From positions 165,185 to 229,184 of the forward strand of contig JACKNX010000006.1 in assembly GCA_024234635.1 (NCBI GenBank): 64,000 nt of DNA, written 5' to 3'. Position numbers and translations under genes: made by a program. The DNA comes from Pseudomonadales bacterium (GTDB lineage Bacteria; Pseudomonadota; Gammaproteobacteria; Pseudomonadales; Azotimanducaceae). Of the stretch, positions 18,401-27,529 are shown one piece after another; position 1 is the stretch's first letter, and each line of letters starts with the position of its first letter. The notes below the pieces were generated by a model. The model was not told the DNA's origin. It did not search any database and was given only the letters and a program-made list of their open reading frames with translations.

Positions 18401-19748
18401 GTTCACCTACCAGAACCAGTTCACCGGTACCGGTGACAATGCAGCCAACGGCGTGGCCGACGCTGACAACAGCGATCTTTCCACGACGGGCATCGACGTG
18501 GATCAGAACGGTCTTGTAGGCGCCAACGACGGCGACGGCGATCCCACCAACACCGATGCGCCAACGGTTCTGACCTTCCCCGATTTCGATGGCGATGGCT
18601 TCGCCGACCCGTTCGATCTGGATGACGACAACGACGGCTGCATGGACGTGGATGAAGGCGATCTGACGATCGACACGGATGGCGACGGGCAGCCGGACAG
18701 TCGTGACATCGACTCCGATAACGATGGCATTACCGATAATGTCGAACTGCAGTCGGAAGGCGGATATATCACGCCGCTCGGCACCGATGGCGACAACGAT
18801 GGCCTCGACGACGCGTACGATCCCGATACTGGCGGCACACTGCTCGTTGCCGTGAATACCGACGGTACGGGTGATCCCGATTTCCGGGACACCGATGCCG
18901 ATGACGATGGCATTCCTGACAGCATCGAAGGGCACGATGCGAACGCCGACGGTGTTGCGGATACCGTACCCGCAGGTGCCGATGCGGATGGCGATGGCCT
19001 GGACGATGCCTATGACACGGTCGTACGGCCGGCAGCGGGTAACGAGACCGGCAGCAACGCACCGCTGCAGAATACCGATGGCGCCGATGCCCGCGACTGG
19101 CGCGATGCCGATGATGACAACGATGGTATTGCGACTACCACGGAAGGTGGCGTCGGCAATGATGGCGATGGCGATGGCACGCCGGACTATCTGGATGCGG
19201 ACGATCTTGATGGCGATGGTGTGCCTGATACATCCGACGCCGACGATGACGGGGATGGCATCCTGGACAGCGATGAAGGGTCCGGTGTTACCGATACGGA
19301 CGGCGATGGGCATCCGGACAGTCTTGATATCGACGCTGACAACGACGGTATCGTCGACAACATAGAAGCGCAGGCGGAAGGTGCCTACATCGCGCCTACG
19401 GGCAACGATGGTGATGGCGATGGCCTTGACGATGCCTACGATGCTGACAACGGCGGTACCCCCATCGTGCCGGTGAACACCGACGGTGCGGATGTTGCCG
19501 ACTACCTTGATGCCGACGCTGACAACGACGGCGTACCGGATGCGATCGAAGGCTCCGATGCGAACATGGACGGCGTGGCGGACATCACGCCTGCCGGAGC
19601 GGATACTGACAACGACGGTCTGGACGATGCCTGGGATGTCATCGTCGCGTCCGCTGCCGGGAATGCTACCGGCAGCAGCGCGCCTAAGAACTCGGCATCG
19701 ATGCGCGCGCGACTGGCGGGATCGCCGATGACGACAACGATGGCGTAA
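15480..19748 (+). CDS. Giant surface protein, N-terminal intact part (DUF11/DUF6923-like modules and Asp-rich repeats)
   Basis: An open frame of about 1420 residues with a signal peptide (MAFRLLRLYLAVGVFVGVAPSAYA). Three related modules follow, starting ASKSLATPTEIST, QVGAVVGEGGNEFS and QQVGTAMNLVSLTD. Each is a DUF11-like beta-sandwich with VTNNDGVPYFDLS, GTPVANVGQVDVPGEY and TTGNGVPNNQV-type signatures; the first two are each followed by a propeller-like DUF6923 segment (DELYLVTQTPSRLERLDV). From about residue 1035 it becomes Asp-rich thrombospondin-3-like calcium-binding repeats (DxDxDGxxD). ATG 15432 lies upstream in frame; 15480 begins the leader. The frame fails at about 19690, where the following repeat copies carry frameshifts. 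I read it as the first third of one gene ending at 27432. Confidence 0.75.
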   Translation: MAFRLLRLYLAVGVFVGVAPSAYALQASKSLATPTEISTNRFSIDVTLDVTNNDGVPYFDLSMTDDLSGQLGTPVANVGQVDVPGEYAVTNLALDTSGVVSGNVGFNLNAGFNGSGANAQLLQAGHPGRLDPADVLRVTFRITFQPDGSTAPITNSFSTGADTTGNGVPNNQVTATSNTVTFDMLGALTPFSCTDELYLVTQTPSRLERLDVVNQSLNQVGSTSHGLTFNAIGLSGSTSGFLYGLENNVSNLIAVGSSGSVVGLGPVTNLPVDQYSGGTVVGSEMFVTRRNTNELWKIDVNSMVATFVGSGVGLDEVFDLAYNILDGFLYAVGENTKLLYRIDRSSASTTALGTTSISGTGLGAAGLDSGLNLYVYVNSSGQLYSVNLVTAESFPVITLSPSTRSDGAVCDNSPTSVIPPVVGGALQVGAVVGEGGNEFSVQYTVTIENSGFVNLFDLQGSLDLSAAFGTAVATAGDVNAPGEFFASISSIDVSGVTHGGNPVFAANPGFTGEGGGSLLLNPVPAESLYPGDVVRVLVTVRFLPDGDLAPYGVTATVYGDSRTNGVANQEVSDVTTSGLDPDANGDLSGNDGDGDPTNTSSTTLPDILAAMDPFACGTEFYQGRSVNTSDPTDLFIVNPTNGVFTPFGTNIHGLNFNASGYRVADNLIYSMRRQSTHLIVTDSDGESVDLGAVSGLALTPGKSFSAGDVLGDTLYVTVFNSPGEDDQLWAINLNDRTAQLRGTATSLIQALDISANQLNGLLYVVAGGQVYTVDPTTMNETLIGPTGGPSGFGAQFINNAGQVFGYENAGALYQVDTSTGAATLLTTGPTVSLNDGSSCPLAGPLALQQVGTAMNLVSLTDLGNNTYRATYDMKVRNTGASQLFDIQAVNPLAGTFGTSVATSGDVDTAGEYFASVVSIDTSGVVNGGNTTFVANTAFDGSADATLLDAAQAGSLRSGDEIVIRVEVTLYPDAAFTYQNQFTGTGDNAANGVADADNSDLSTTGIDVDQNGLVGANDGDGDPTNTDAPTVLTFPDFDGDGFADPFDLDDDNDGCMDVDEGDLTIDTDGDGQPDSRDIDSDNDGITDNVELQSEGGYITPLGTDGDNDGLDDAYDPDTGGTLLVAVNTDGTGDPDFRDTDADDDGIPDSIEGHDANADGVADTVPAGADADGDGLDDAYDTVVRPAAGNETGSNAPLQNTDGADARDWRDADDDNDGIATTTEGGVGNDGDGDGTPDYLDADDLDGDGVPDTSDADDDGDGILDSDEGSGVTDTDGDGHPDSLDIDADNDGIVDNIEAQAEGAYIAPTGNDGDGDGLDDAYDADNGGTPIVPVNTDGADVADYLDADADNDGVPDAIEGSDANMDGVADITPAGADTDNDGLDDAWDVIVASAAGNATGSSAPKNSASMRARLAGSPMTTTMA

Positions 19749-21800
19749 GCGACGAGCGTGGAGGGTGGTGCCGGCAACGATGCCGACAGTGATGGTCGCG
19801 GATTATCGGATGGCGATGACTTCGACGGCGACGGCGTGCCCGATTCAACTGACCTGGACGACGACAGCAGCCAGTTTGCCCGATACGGATGAGGTGCCGG
19901 TGACACCGGCCGATGACGGCCTGCCGGACAGCATGGACATCGACAGCGATGGGACGGTATCGTCGACAATGTCGAGGCCAGACGGACGGCGCCGCCATCC
20001 GCGTTGACCGGCACCGATACCTGCGACAGCGACAGTCTGGACGATGCGTACGATGCGGATAACGGCGGTACAATTGTCGTCGTCAGATTCGATGGCGCCG
20101 ATCAGCCGGACTATCTGGATACCGACGGTGACAACGACGGCATCGCGGATCATCGAAGGCAGTGACGCAGATCGTGGTGTGGCTGACGTGGTGCCAGTAA
20201 GGAGTCGATACCGATGGCGACGGTCTGGACGACGCGTTCGATACTGATTGCCTCGCCTGCGGGGAATGCCACGGGGTTCAGGGTGCGCCGGCACCGGAAC
20301 AACGATGGCGGGACGCCCCTGACTATCGTGACGCCGACGGCATGATAACGACCGGTCTAACCCTACCAGCGGTGAAGGCGGTCCGGGGGCAGGATGACGA
20401 TGGTGACGGTATTCCGGACTATCTCGGTGGCGACGACTTCGACGGCATTGGTTGCCGGACTCCGGTGATATCGACGATGACGGCGACGGCATGCGGATGT
20501 GGTGGAAGGCGTGGCGCTGTGTCGACCGATGCCGATGGGCGTGTCGACGGCCGCGATATCGACGCAGACGACGACAAGGATCGTGGACAACATCGAGGCG
20601 CAGGCGGAGTCAGGTACGTACCGCCCACGAGGGACGATACGGACGGCGACGTCTCGATGCCTGGCCCGACAATGGCGGCTCGCCCATCTTGCCGGTCAAT
20701 ACCGACGGAACGGACAACCCGATTACCTCGATCCGGACGCCGACAACGATGGCGTGCCGGACAGCATCAGGCCACGATGCGAACGCCGACGGTGTTGCGG
20801 ATGCCATTACCCGCAGGTGCCGATGCGGGGATGGCGATGGCCTGGACGATACTTTACCGAGCACGGTCGATGCGCCCGGCGGGCAATGCGATTGGCGGCA
20901 GCACCCGCCTGCAGAGCTACGGATGGGCAGGACAATCGCGACTGGCGGGATACCGACGATAACCAACGATGGTCTCCACTGCCGGTGGACATAACCTCAA
21001 TGGCGACTTTGTGATGACGATGCGGATGGCGATGGCACGCCAGACTACCTGGATCGGACTCGCGGATACGGATGAGACGGTAACCGGACGTTCTGGACCG
21101 GACCAGTTTGGCGACATTTATAACCGATATCGCGGGAAGGCGGCGGGGATCGACCGTCCGCTGATGCGGACAATGATAACGTCGCGATTTTCCGGGACCC
21201 TAAGATTCCCCGGTTTCATCGACGCCAACGCTGACGTTATCGGCGACAACTTCGACGCCGACGATGGTGTTGAAACCATCTGGATGTCGATGCCGATGGT
21301 GATGAATTATTGCCTACCTGACAATATCAGGGGCGCAGGATACCGAAGAATACGCGTGCCTCGAGTGGCCTGGACACGGATGGTGATGGCTGGACGACGC
21401 GTACGATCTGGACAACGGTGGTACACCGCTGGTGCCCTATCAACAGTGATGGCCGACGCCGGACTTCCTGGATACCGACGCCGACTAATGATGGTGTCCC
21501 TGATCGTATCGAGGGCACATGACGCGGACCCAGCGACAGCGTCGCGGATCGTCACCGCCAGTAGCAGCGACGCGGGATGGTGATGGCCTGGACGATGCGC
21601 CACGATGCAGTTTTGGGCTTTGGTCCGGGGCACCGGCTCGAATGCGCCGGTGGCAATACCGATGGGGCTGACACGCCGGATTATCGCAAGCATGATGGTG
21701 ACAACGATGGCGTGCTTACCGCTGCGGAAGATACCAACGGCAGCGGCAATTTTGCGGATGACGACCGCGACCGTGATGGCATTCATTTACGGATGCGGTG
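18590..21800 (+). repeat. Tandem ~621-bp repeats encoding Asp-rich calcium-binding (TSP3-like) segments
   Basis: A unit of about 207 residues repeats: the segment GACAGTCGTGACATCGA at 18696 recurs as GACAGTCTTGATATCGA at 19317 (621 bp), again near 19927 and near 20546, with weaker traces to about 21500. Each unit holds DGDGxPDSxDIDxDNDGI, a YITP/YIAP segment, DDAYDxDxGGT and a SAPLQNTDGADARDWRD segment. The first two copies are in frame; later copies are spaced 610 and 619 bp apart, not multiples of three, so they carry net indels. Repeats of this type bind calcium and stiffen extracellular stalks. Confidence 0.75.
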
Positions 21801-23052
21801 CTCGACCTCGCGTCGTTGGCCGGAACGCGTTCCGCGATCTGGATTCGGACGATCGTTGATGCCACAGATACTCCACTGGCCGGCTGGCTGGTGGAACTCG
21901 TGCAGAACGATGTGGTACTGGCATCGCCAGGCGGTAGCGGACGACCAGTTCGTATACCTTTGCGGGCAGTTCAGGTGCCGGCTATGCGCTCGGTTGCGGC
22001 ACCCGTGTAATGTCTTCGCCTGCTCGATGGCCTCGTTGAACGGTGAAAACCAGCTGATTGATCAGGTGCCAGGTGGATCCGTCAGGGATCGTTTACGACA
22101 CCGACTCGCCAGACCCCGCTCGATGGCGCCACCATTGCGGTACAGGATGGTAATGGCGATCCTCTGCCGATGTCTGTTTGTTGCCGGGCCAGCGGAATCA
22201 GGTCACCAAACGTATGGATGGCGCACAAAGTGGACGTGCGGATCGGTGAGGACGCCATACTGTCCGAGCGGCGTCACGCTGACGCGGCAGTGACCGCGCC
22301 CGCCGACTATGTGGATGGTCCGTCGGCGAGCATGCCCACCGCTTGCGGGACCGTTCCGATCCACGGGGCTGGCAGATCCCTGCTGGTGCGGCTGCGGCTA
22401 GTGCGCCCCAGGAGGCGATGACTGAAGCTACTGCAGTTCGTGCTGGAGACGGTGACCGGATGTCATCCACAGCCACATTTCCGCTCGACCCTGTCGGCAG
22501 GTTCGACCTGCTGACTGACCAGCGGGCTGGCAAAGCGCATGGCAATAGCGTGGGCGACTGGTGCCTTTATATCATCGGTCCAGGAATGTCGGTGGTCGGC
22601 TGCTCACCAATGTCACGTTGACCGACCTGTGCCACCCGGATTCCGACTCGTGACCGGCTCGGTACGTGCGCGGCTTCAGGTTGCGGATCTTACGACCGAT
22701 GAGGCGACCACTGGTGATCGGCGGCGTCTTTCCCGTAACGGATCATCCGTGTCAGCTATCCTGCGGGTTGATGCCGAGGTGTCACCAGGGCGATATGTAA
22801 CCTTGTGAGCGCGACGTTTGGCGCCGCCCATTTAGCAATACCGCCAGCGCGGGATTGAAGTCGTGGCTGATCCGGACTGAAACCAGACCACCATCATCCG
22901 CGGGTATTCGATGACCGGGAACGGCAATGGCTGGCAGGACAAGGGAACCCGGCGTGCCAGGTGTGCGCCTGGCGACGGTTACCGGCCTGCTGAGTCGAAA
23001 CCGACGAACACGGTAAGCCCATCACCTGGCGAGGGGATCGATGTAGAGCCGG
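19685..23052 (+). pseudogene. Frameshift-ridden middle of the giant surface-protein gene
   Basis: No frame stays open here for more than about 240 codons, yet the coding pattern of the flanks continues in all three frames by turns. Early parts show LPDSMDIDSDG and other Asp repeats. Near 21790-22000 there are traces of an SdrD-type B domain (DATDTPLAGWLVELVQNDVVLA); near 22240-22500 a VTAPADYVDGPSASMPT segment; and near 22590-22800 a DUF11-like segment (TDLCHPDSDS region, then LTTDEATTGDRR). Around 23050 the frame settles into that of the C-terminal part. Dozens of indels confined to one sharply bounded stretch suggest either low-quality assembly of the tandem repeats or recent decay. The choice cannot be made from sequence alone. 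Confidence 0.65.
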
Positions 23053-26000
23053 TTTGAACGTGGCCAGAACTTCTATCTGAAGCTCGATACCACAACCTTG
23101 CCGGAGGGCAGCACGGTAGTCAGCGAAAATCCACGGGTACTGCGCATCACGCAGGGTCTGATGAACCAGATCGACTTCGCCGTGCAACTCGCCGCGCCGG
23201 TGTCCGTCGAGGCCGTGGAGGTGGGTGATGTCTTCTTCGAGCCGGGCGGGGTTGCCGTGCGTCAGCGTTACGTGCGCCTGCTCGATTCCATGGCGGAGCG
23301 AATCGGGCAATACGACGGTGGCGACATTGTCGTGCTCGCACGGGCGGGTGATGAGTCGCTGGCCCTGACCCGGGCGCAGACGCTGCGGGATCTGCTCATG
23401 GCCCGTCTGGGAGAACATGCGCCGGATTTCAACCTCCGTGTGCAGACCGCGGTCACGCAAACCGAACTCGTTCGTCTTAGTGAACGCGAGGTCGCGGTGA
23501 ACGCCGAGGTGTACTTCGACACCGACAGTGACGTCGTACGCGAAGACTACGTGCCGGTGCTGCAGACGCTGGCGAGGCAGATGCAGGCGGCCTGCAATGG
23601 TGAGCTCGTCATCGAGGGACATGCTGACAAGCGTGGCGACGTGTCGTACAACCAGGCGTTGTCCGAACGACGCACGGCGGCGGTACGCCAGGTGCTCGAG
23701 GCTGCTGGCGCTTTCCTGCGCGAAAGAAGGGAATGCCGGACGCAACCGGCGAAGGATGGGGCTCGTGCCCCGGAGCCGGTTGCGCCGGTGGCCCGACCGC
23801 TGGGACAGACGGATGACAAGGCGGTTGGCGGCTTCATGGCGCGCCTGGGGAAACGCGCGCTGGCAGCGCTGCTCACGGCGATTGCGCCGCCGGTCTGGGC
23901 GGATGACGCTGATCCCTGTGCACTCGAGTACTGCATGAGTGACGAAGGCGTCGCGGTTCGCATCGTTTCGCGGGGTGAGGAGGCGCCACGTCAGCCCGAC
24001 GATTCCGACACCGCGTTGCAGGACAACCGCCGGGTCACGGTGACGGGACATGTCAACATGCCCGGCGCCCAGGCGCCGGCCGCCAACGCGGATCGCGCCT
24101 CAGTACGCGGCCGTGTCTATCGGCAGCTCGGAGAGGGCATTACGTTGTGGACCACGGAGGATCCGCTTGGCGCGTCACCGATGCTCGGTGTGGCTACCCC
24201 TGCCGGCGTGACCACCATGTCGACGGGGCTGCGTGAAGCGCTCAGTTTCCCGTTCTACACCAACTACGCGGCGTTCCTGACGAAACTGGAGTTGCGTATC
24301 TATCGAGCGGCGGATGCGGACCGCGTCTCCCCGGTGGCGGTACTGGAAGCCACGCCGAGGCATCTGGGCGAGTTCCTGTGGGCGGGACCTTCCGCCCGTA
24401 CGGACCAGGAGTTCGTGGCGGTGGTGCGCGCCTGGGATGCGAAGGGCAACTTCGACGAAACCAGACCGCAGACTTTTGTGCTGGAGGATCTCGATACGGT
24501 GGAACCCGCGGAGCGGGAGCGGTTGCTGCCCTCAGGGGTTGACCGCTGGCGCACGGTCTACGGGCGCAGCGACCTGGCGCTGCAGAACATACCGCTGGCG
24601 GCGTCGCGCGTCCGTCTGCACGGCAGTGTGCAGGGCGCCGAGCCGCGAATACTCGTGGATGGCTCCCGGCTGCCGCTTGCCGATGCCAACCGCTTCGCGG
24701 TGGAGTATCTGCTCCCGGTCGGCGAACACGAGATGGCCGTGGTAGTGGAGCGGGAGGGTGAAGACCCGCAGAAGGAAAAACTCGACGTCCATGTGAGCGG
24801 CAAGTACATGTTCGTTGCCGCGCTGGCGGACATCACCGCGTCTGACAACAACATCTCAGGTAATGTCGAGGCACTGTCCGGCGACGACCGGTACGATGGC
24901 AACTTCCTCGTGGATGGTCGGCTCGCGTTCTATCTGAAGGGCAAGATCCGCGGGCGTTACCTTGTCACGGCACAGTTGGACACGCGCGAGGACGAGATCG
25001 GCGACATGTTCAGCAACATCCAGCGCAAGGACGCGGATGCGCTGTTCCGCCGCCTGGATCCCGACCGGTACTATCCGGTCTACGGTGATGACTCCACCAC
25101 CGTGGCGGACGTGCAGACGATGGGCCGCATGTACGTGCGGGTGGACTGGGACAAGTCACAGTTCCTGTGGGGCAACTACGACACCGGCGTGACCGGTACC
25201 GAGTTTGCACAATACAATCGCAGCCTCTATGGCGCCCGGGGTGAGTACAACAGCACGCGCACCACGGAGCTGGGTGAGGCGAAGACGCATGCCAAGCTGT
25301 TCGTATCGGAAACGGAAACGGCCTTCGGCCATGCAGAGTTTCTGGGCACCGGCGGCAGTCTGTACTACCTGCCGCACACCGACATCCTGCAAGGCTCGGA
25401 AAAGGTAACGCTCGAGATTCGGGATCGCGACAGCAATCGCGTGCTGGAAAGCGTCGCAATGCTGCGGGGTCAGGACTACGACGTGGATGAAATCCAGGGT
25501 CGGATCATCCTGAACCGACCACTTCTGCAGGTTCGCGGCCGCCAGAACAGCGTGGTGCGGAACAATCCGCTGGACGGTGACACCGCGATACTCCTGATCG
25601 ACTACGAGTACCTGCCGGATAACTTCGGCGCTGACAACCTGACGCTGGGTGGGCGCGCGAAACAATGGTTCGGCGAACACGTAGCGGTTGGTGGTACGGC
25701 GGTGAATGAGGGCCGGGGTGGTGAGGACTATCGCCTGTACGGCCTCGACCTGACGCTGCAGCAGGGGCGCGGCACGTACCTGAAGATGGAGGCTGCCGGC
25801 ACACAGGCCAGCCAGTCGGCGGGTTTCTATTCGGACAACGGCGGCCTCAGTTTCGCACAACGCGGCAATTCGGCGGCGGTGGATCGCGATGGCATGGCCT
25901 ATGCCCTTGAAGGGCGGGTGAACTTTCAGGAACTCGGTTGGACGCCGTTCGATCTGGCGTTGGGGACCTGGTGGCGCGACTCCGAGGACGACTTCTCTGT

Positions 26001-27432
26001 GGCGCGACGCGACGTCGGCGTTGGTCTCACGGAGTGGGGACTGGAACTGTCCGGTCGGTTCGCGGAAGACCTCGGCTATACGTTGAAAACGACCTCGGTA
26101 GAACGCGGTAGCGCTACGGATGATGTGACCAGCGGTCTGCTCGACTGGCAGATGACCGATACCAATCGGCTGCGGATGGAAATTCAGCGACATGCCAACG
26201 ATGACAGCTTTACCGGCGCTGATCGCGACGAGACGGTTGCGGCAGTGGAATTTGCCCATACCTTCAATGCGCGCTTTGAGCTCTATGGCGGACTGCAGGG
26301 TACGTTGTCGGAAAGTGGCGCTACGTCGGAAGGCAACGACATGCTGTTTCTTGGCAGCCGCAGCCGGTTGACCGAACGCCTGCGCCTCGACACGGAACTC
26401 ACCACGGGTGACCGCGGTGATGGTGCGACCGTCGGCATCGACTGGGCGCGGAATGACCGTCACAGCGTGTACGGCTCGCTGACACATTCCACGGATACCA
26501 CGATGCTGCCTGGCGGTGGCGAGCAGGTGACGTTCGGCAATCGATTCCGGGTCAGCAACCAGACCTCGCTGTTTGCCGAGAACCAGTTTGTCACGTCCGA
26601 TGCCGCGAGTGGTTTCACGCACGCCTACGGTGTCGATTATGCGCCGGCACCGGGCTGGTCGCTGGGGCTGAGCGTGCAGAAGGGCGATCTCGACGCGGTC
26701 GCGGGTATCGTCGACCGCACGGCGGGTACGGTCTCGGCGGGGTTCCGCAATGACCGCTTCCAGTGGCGCAGCGTGGTGGAGTACCGGAAGGACGACGGCG
26801 CCGAGCAGCGGGACCAGATCCTCACCACCAACAACCTCGACTTCCGCTGGAACGAGAGCCTGCGGCTGCTGGCCAAGCTGAATCTGTCGAAGACGGATGA
26901 CGATCTGGCTGGTGTGAGCGGTGGTGAATTCGCGGAAGCGGGCTTTGGCGCCGCCTATCGCCCGGTGGAAAACGATCGACTCAACGTACTGGCCAAATAT
27001 ACCTACCTCTACGATCTGGCCAGCCTCGGCCAGTTTGGCGCCGGCCTGGACCAGCGTTCCCATATCGGCACGGTGGAGGCGATCTATCGCTTCCTGCCAC
27101 GCTGGAAAGTGGGTGCGAAACTGGGCATGCGCAAGGGGGAATTGCGGGCGGAGCGGGACCAGGGTGACTGGTACAAGTCCACGGTGAATTTTGCGGCCGT
27201 GCGCCTGCGCTACAACATCATGGGCAAGTGGGATGCGCTCGCCGAATACCGGCGTCTGGAAGTCGAAGAGGACAACAGCGTTCGGGACGGGATACTTGTG
27301 GGCGTCGACCGCCAGATCGGTGACTACATGCAGGTGGGTGCCGGCTACAACTTCGCGGACTTCAGCGACGATCTGCGTATCCTCGACTACGAACAGAAGG
27401 GGTGGTTCGTGAATCTGGTCGGCAAGTTCTGA
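23053..27432 (+). CDS. Giant surface protein, C-terminal intact part (OmpA-like modules and outer-membrane beta-barrel)
   Basis: An open frame of 1459 residues with no own signal or start; it is entered from the frameshifted part. It begins with the tail of an SdrD-like domain (RGQNFYLKLDTTTLPEG). Then come two OmpA-like modules: a degenerate one (FFEPGGVAVRQRYVRLLDSM) and a canonical one with YFDTDSDVVREDY, IEGHADKRGDVSYNQALSERR, whose Asp and Arg should bind peptidoglycan. After a linker and beta-rich domains, about 700 residues of amphipathic strands with aromatic girdles end in VNLVGKF, a terminal Phe as in outer-membrane barrels. Residues DPDRYYPVYGDDSTT and GNYDTGVTGTEFAQYNRSLYGA are strongly patterned. 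It likely anchors the long stalk in the outer membrane and to peptidoglycan. Confidence 0.8.
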   Translation, partial: FERGQNFYLKLDTTTLPEGSTVVSENPRVLRITQGLMNQIDFAVQLAAPVSVEAVEVGDVFFEPGGVAVRQRYVRLLDSMAERIGQYDGGDIVVLARAGDESLALTRAQTLRDLLMARLGEHAPDFNLRVQTAVTQTELVRLSEREVAVNAEVYFDTDSDVVREDYVPVLQTLARQMQAACNGELVIEGHADKRGDVSYNQALSERRTAAVRQVLEAAGAFLRERRECRTQPAKDGARAPEPVAPVARPLGQTDDKAVGGFMARLGKRALAALLTAIAPPVWADDADPCALEYCMSDEGVAVRIVSRGEEAPRQPDDSDTALQDNRRVTVTGHVNMPGAQAPAANADRASVRGRVYRQLGEGITLWTTEDPLGASPMLGVATPAGVTTMSTGLREALSFPFYTNYAAFLTKLELRIYRAADADRVSPVAVLEATPRHLGEFLWAGPSARTDQEFVAVVRAWDAKGNFDETRPQTFVLEDLDTVEPAERERLLPSGVDRWRTVYGRSDLALQNIPLAASRVRLHGSVQGAEPRILVDGSRLPLADANRFAVEYLLPVGEHEMAVVVEREGEDPQKEKLDVHVSGKYMFVAALADITASDNNISGNVEALSGDDRYDGNFLVDGRLAFYLKGKIRGRYLVTAQLDTREDEIGDMFSNIQRKDADALFRRLDPDRYYPVYGDDSTTVADVQTMGRMYVRVDWDKSQFLWGNYDTGVTGTEFAQYNRSLYGARGEYNSTRTTELGEAKTHAKLFVSETETAFGHAEFLGTGGSLYYLPHTDILQGSEKVTLEIRDRDSNRVLESVAMLRGQDYDVDEIQGRIILNRPLLQVRGRQNSVVRNNPLDGDTAILLIDYEYLPDNFGADNLTLGGRAKQWFGEHVAVGGTAVNEGRGGEDYRLYGLDLTLQQGRGTYLKMEAAGTQASQSAGFYSDNGGLSFAQRGNSAAVDRDGMAYALEGRVNFQELGWTPFDLALGTWWRDSEDDFSVARRDVGVGLTEWGLELSGRFAEDLGYTLKTTSVERGSATDDVTSGLLDWQMTDTNRLRMEIQRHANDDSFTGADRDETVAAVEFAHTFNARFELYGGLQGTLSESGATSEGNDMLFLGSRSRLTERLRLDTELTTGDRGDGATVGIDWARNDRHSVYGSLTHSTDTTMLPGGGEQVTFGNRFRVSNQTSLFAENQFVTSDAASGFTHAYGVDYAPAPGWSLGLSVQKGDLDAVAGIVDRTAGTVSAGFRNDRFQWRSVVEYRKDDGAEQRDQILTTNNLDFRWNESLRLLAKLNLSKTDDDLAGVSGGEFAEAGFGAAYRPVENDRLNVLAKYTYLYDLASLGQFGAGLDQRSHIGTVEAIYRFLPRWKVGAKLGMRKGELRAERDQGDWYKSTVNFAAVRLRYNIMGKWDALAEYRRLEVEEDNSVRDGILVGVDRQIGDYMQVGAGYNFADFSDDLRILDYEQKGWFVNLVGKF

Positions 27433-27489
27433 GGTTTCCGGTGCGGCATTGCGCCTCCGCAAGGCGGCGCCTGCTCGCATTCCCCGGCG

Positions 27490-27515
27490 TCTGACGGCAA
27501 GATGCCATCGTCAGA
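27490..27515 (+). promoter_or_regulatory. Hairpin directly before the ribosome site of the DUF3604 lipoprotein gene
   Basis: TCTGACGGCA at 27490-27499 pairs with TGCC at 27503-27506 and CGTCAGA at 27509-27515, with a two-base bulge and a three-base loop. The stem ends where the GAGGAGGGG ribosome site begins, 57 bases after the giant surface gene. It has no T-tract. It may control translation or processing between the two genes. Confidence 0.35.
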
Positions 27516-27529
27516 GGAGGGGAACCGGC

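Noticed and set aside
17751..19313. 520-codon minus-strand frame rich in Ile/Val/Gly
   Set aside because: Exact antisense of the Asp-rich repeats, whose GAT/GAC codons read as ATC/GTC; not an independent protein.
18590..21800. Regular repeats considered as CRISPR array
   Set aside because: Unit length of 621 bp, coding in frame in the first copies and without spacers; these are protein repeats.
25156..27480. 774-codon minus-strand frame opposite the OmpA/barrel part
   Set aside because: Shadow of a well-supported plus-strand gene with barrel periodicity.
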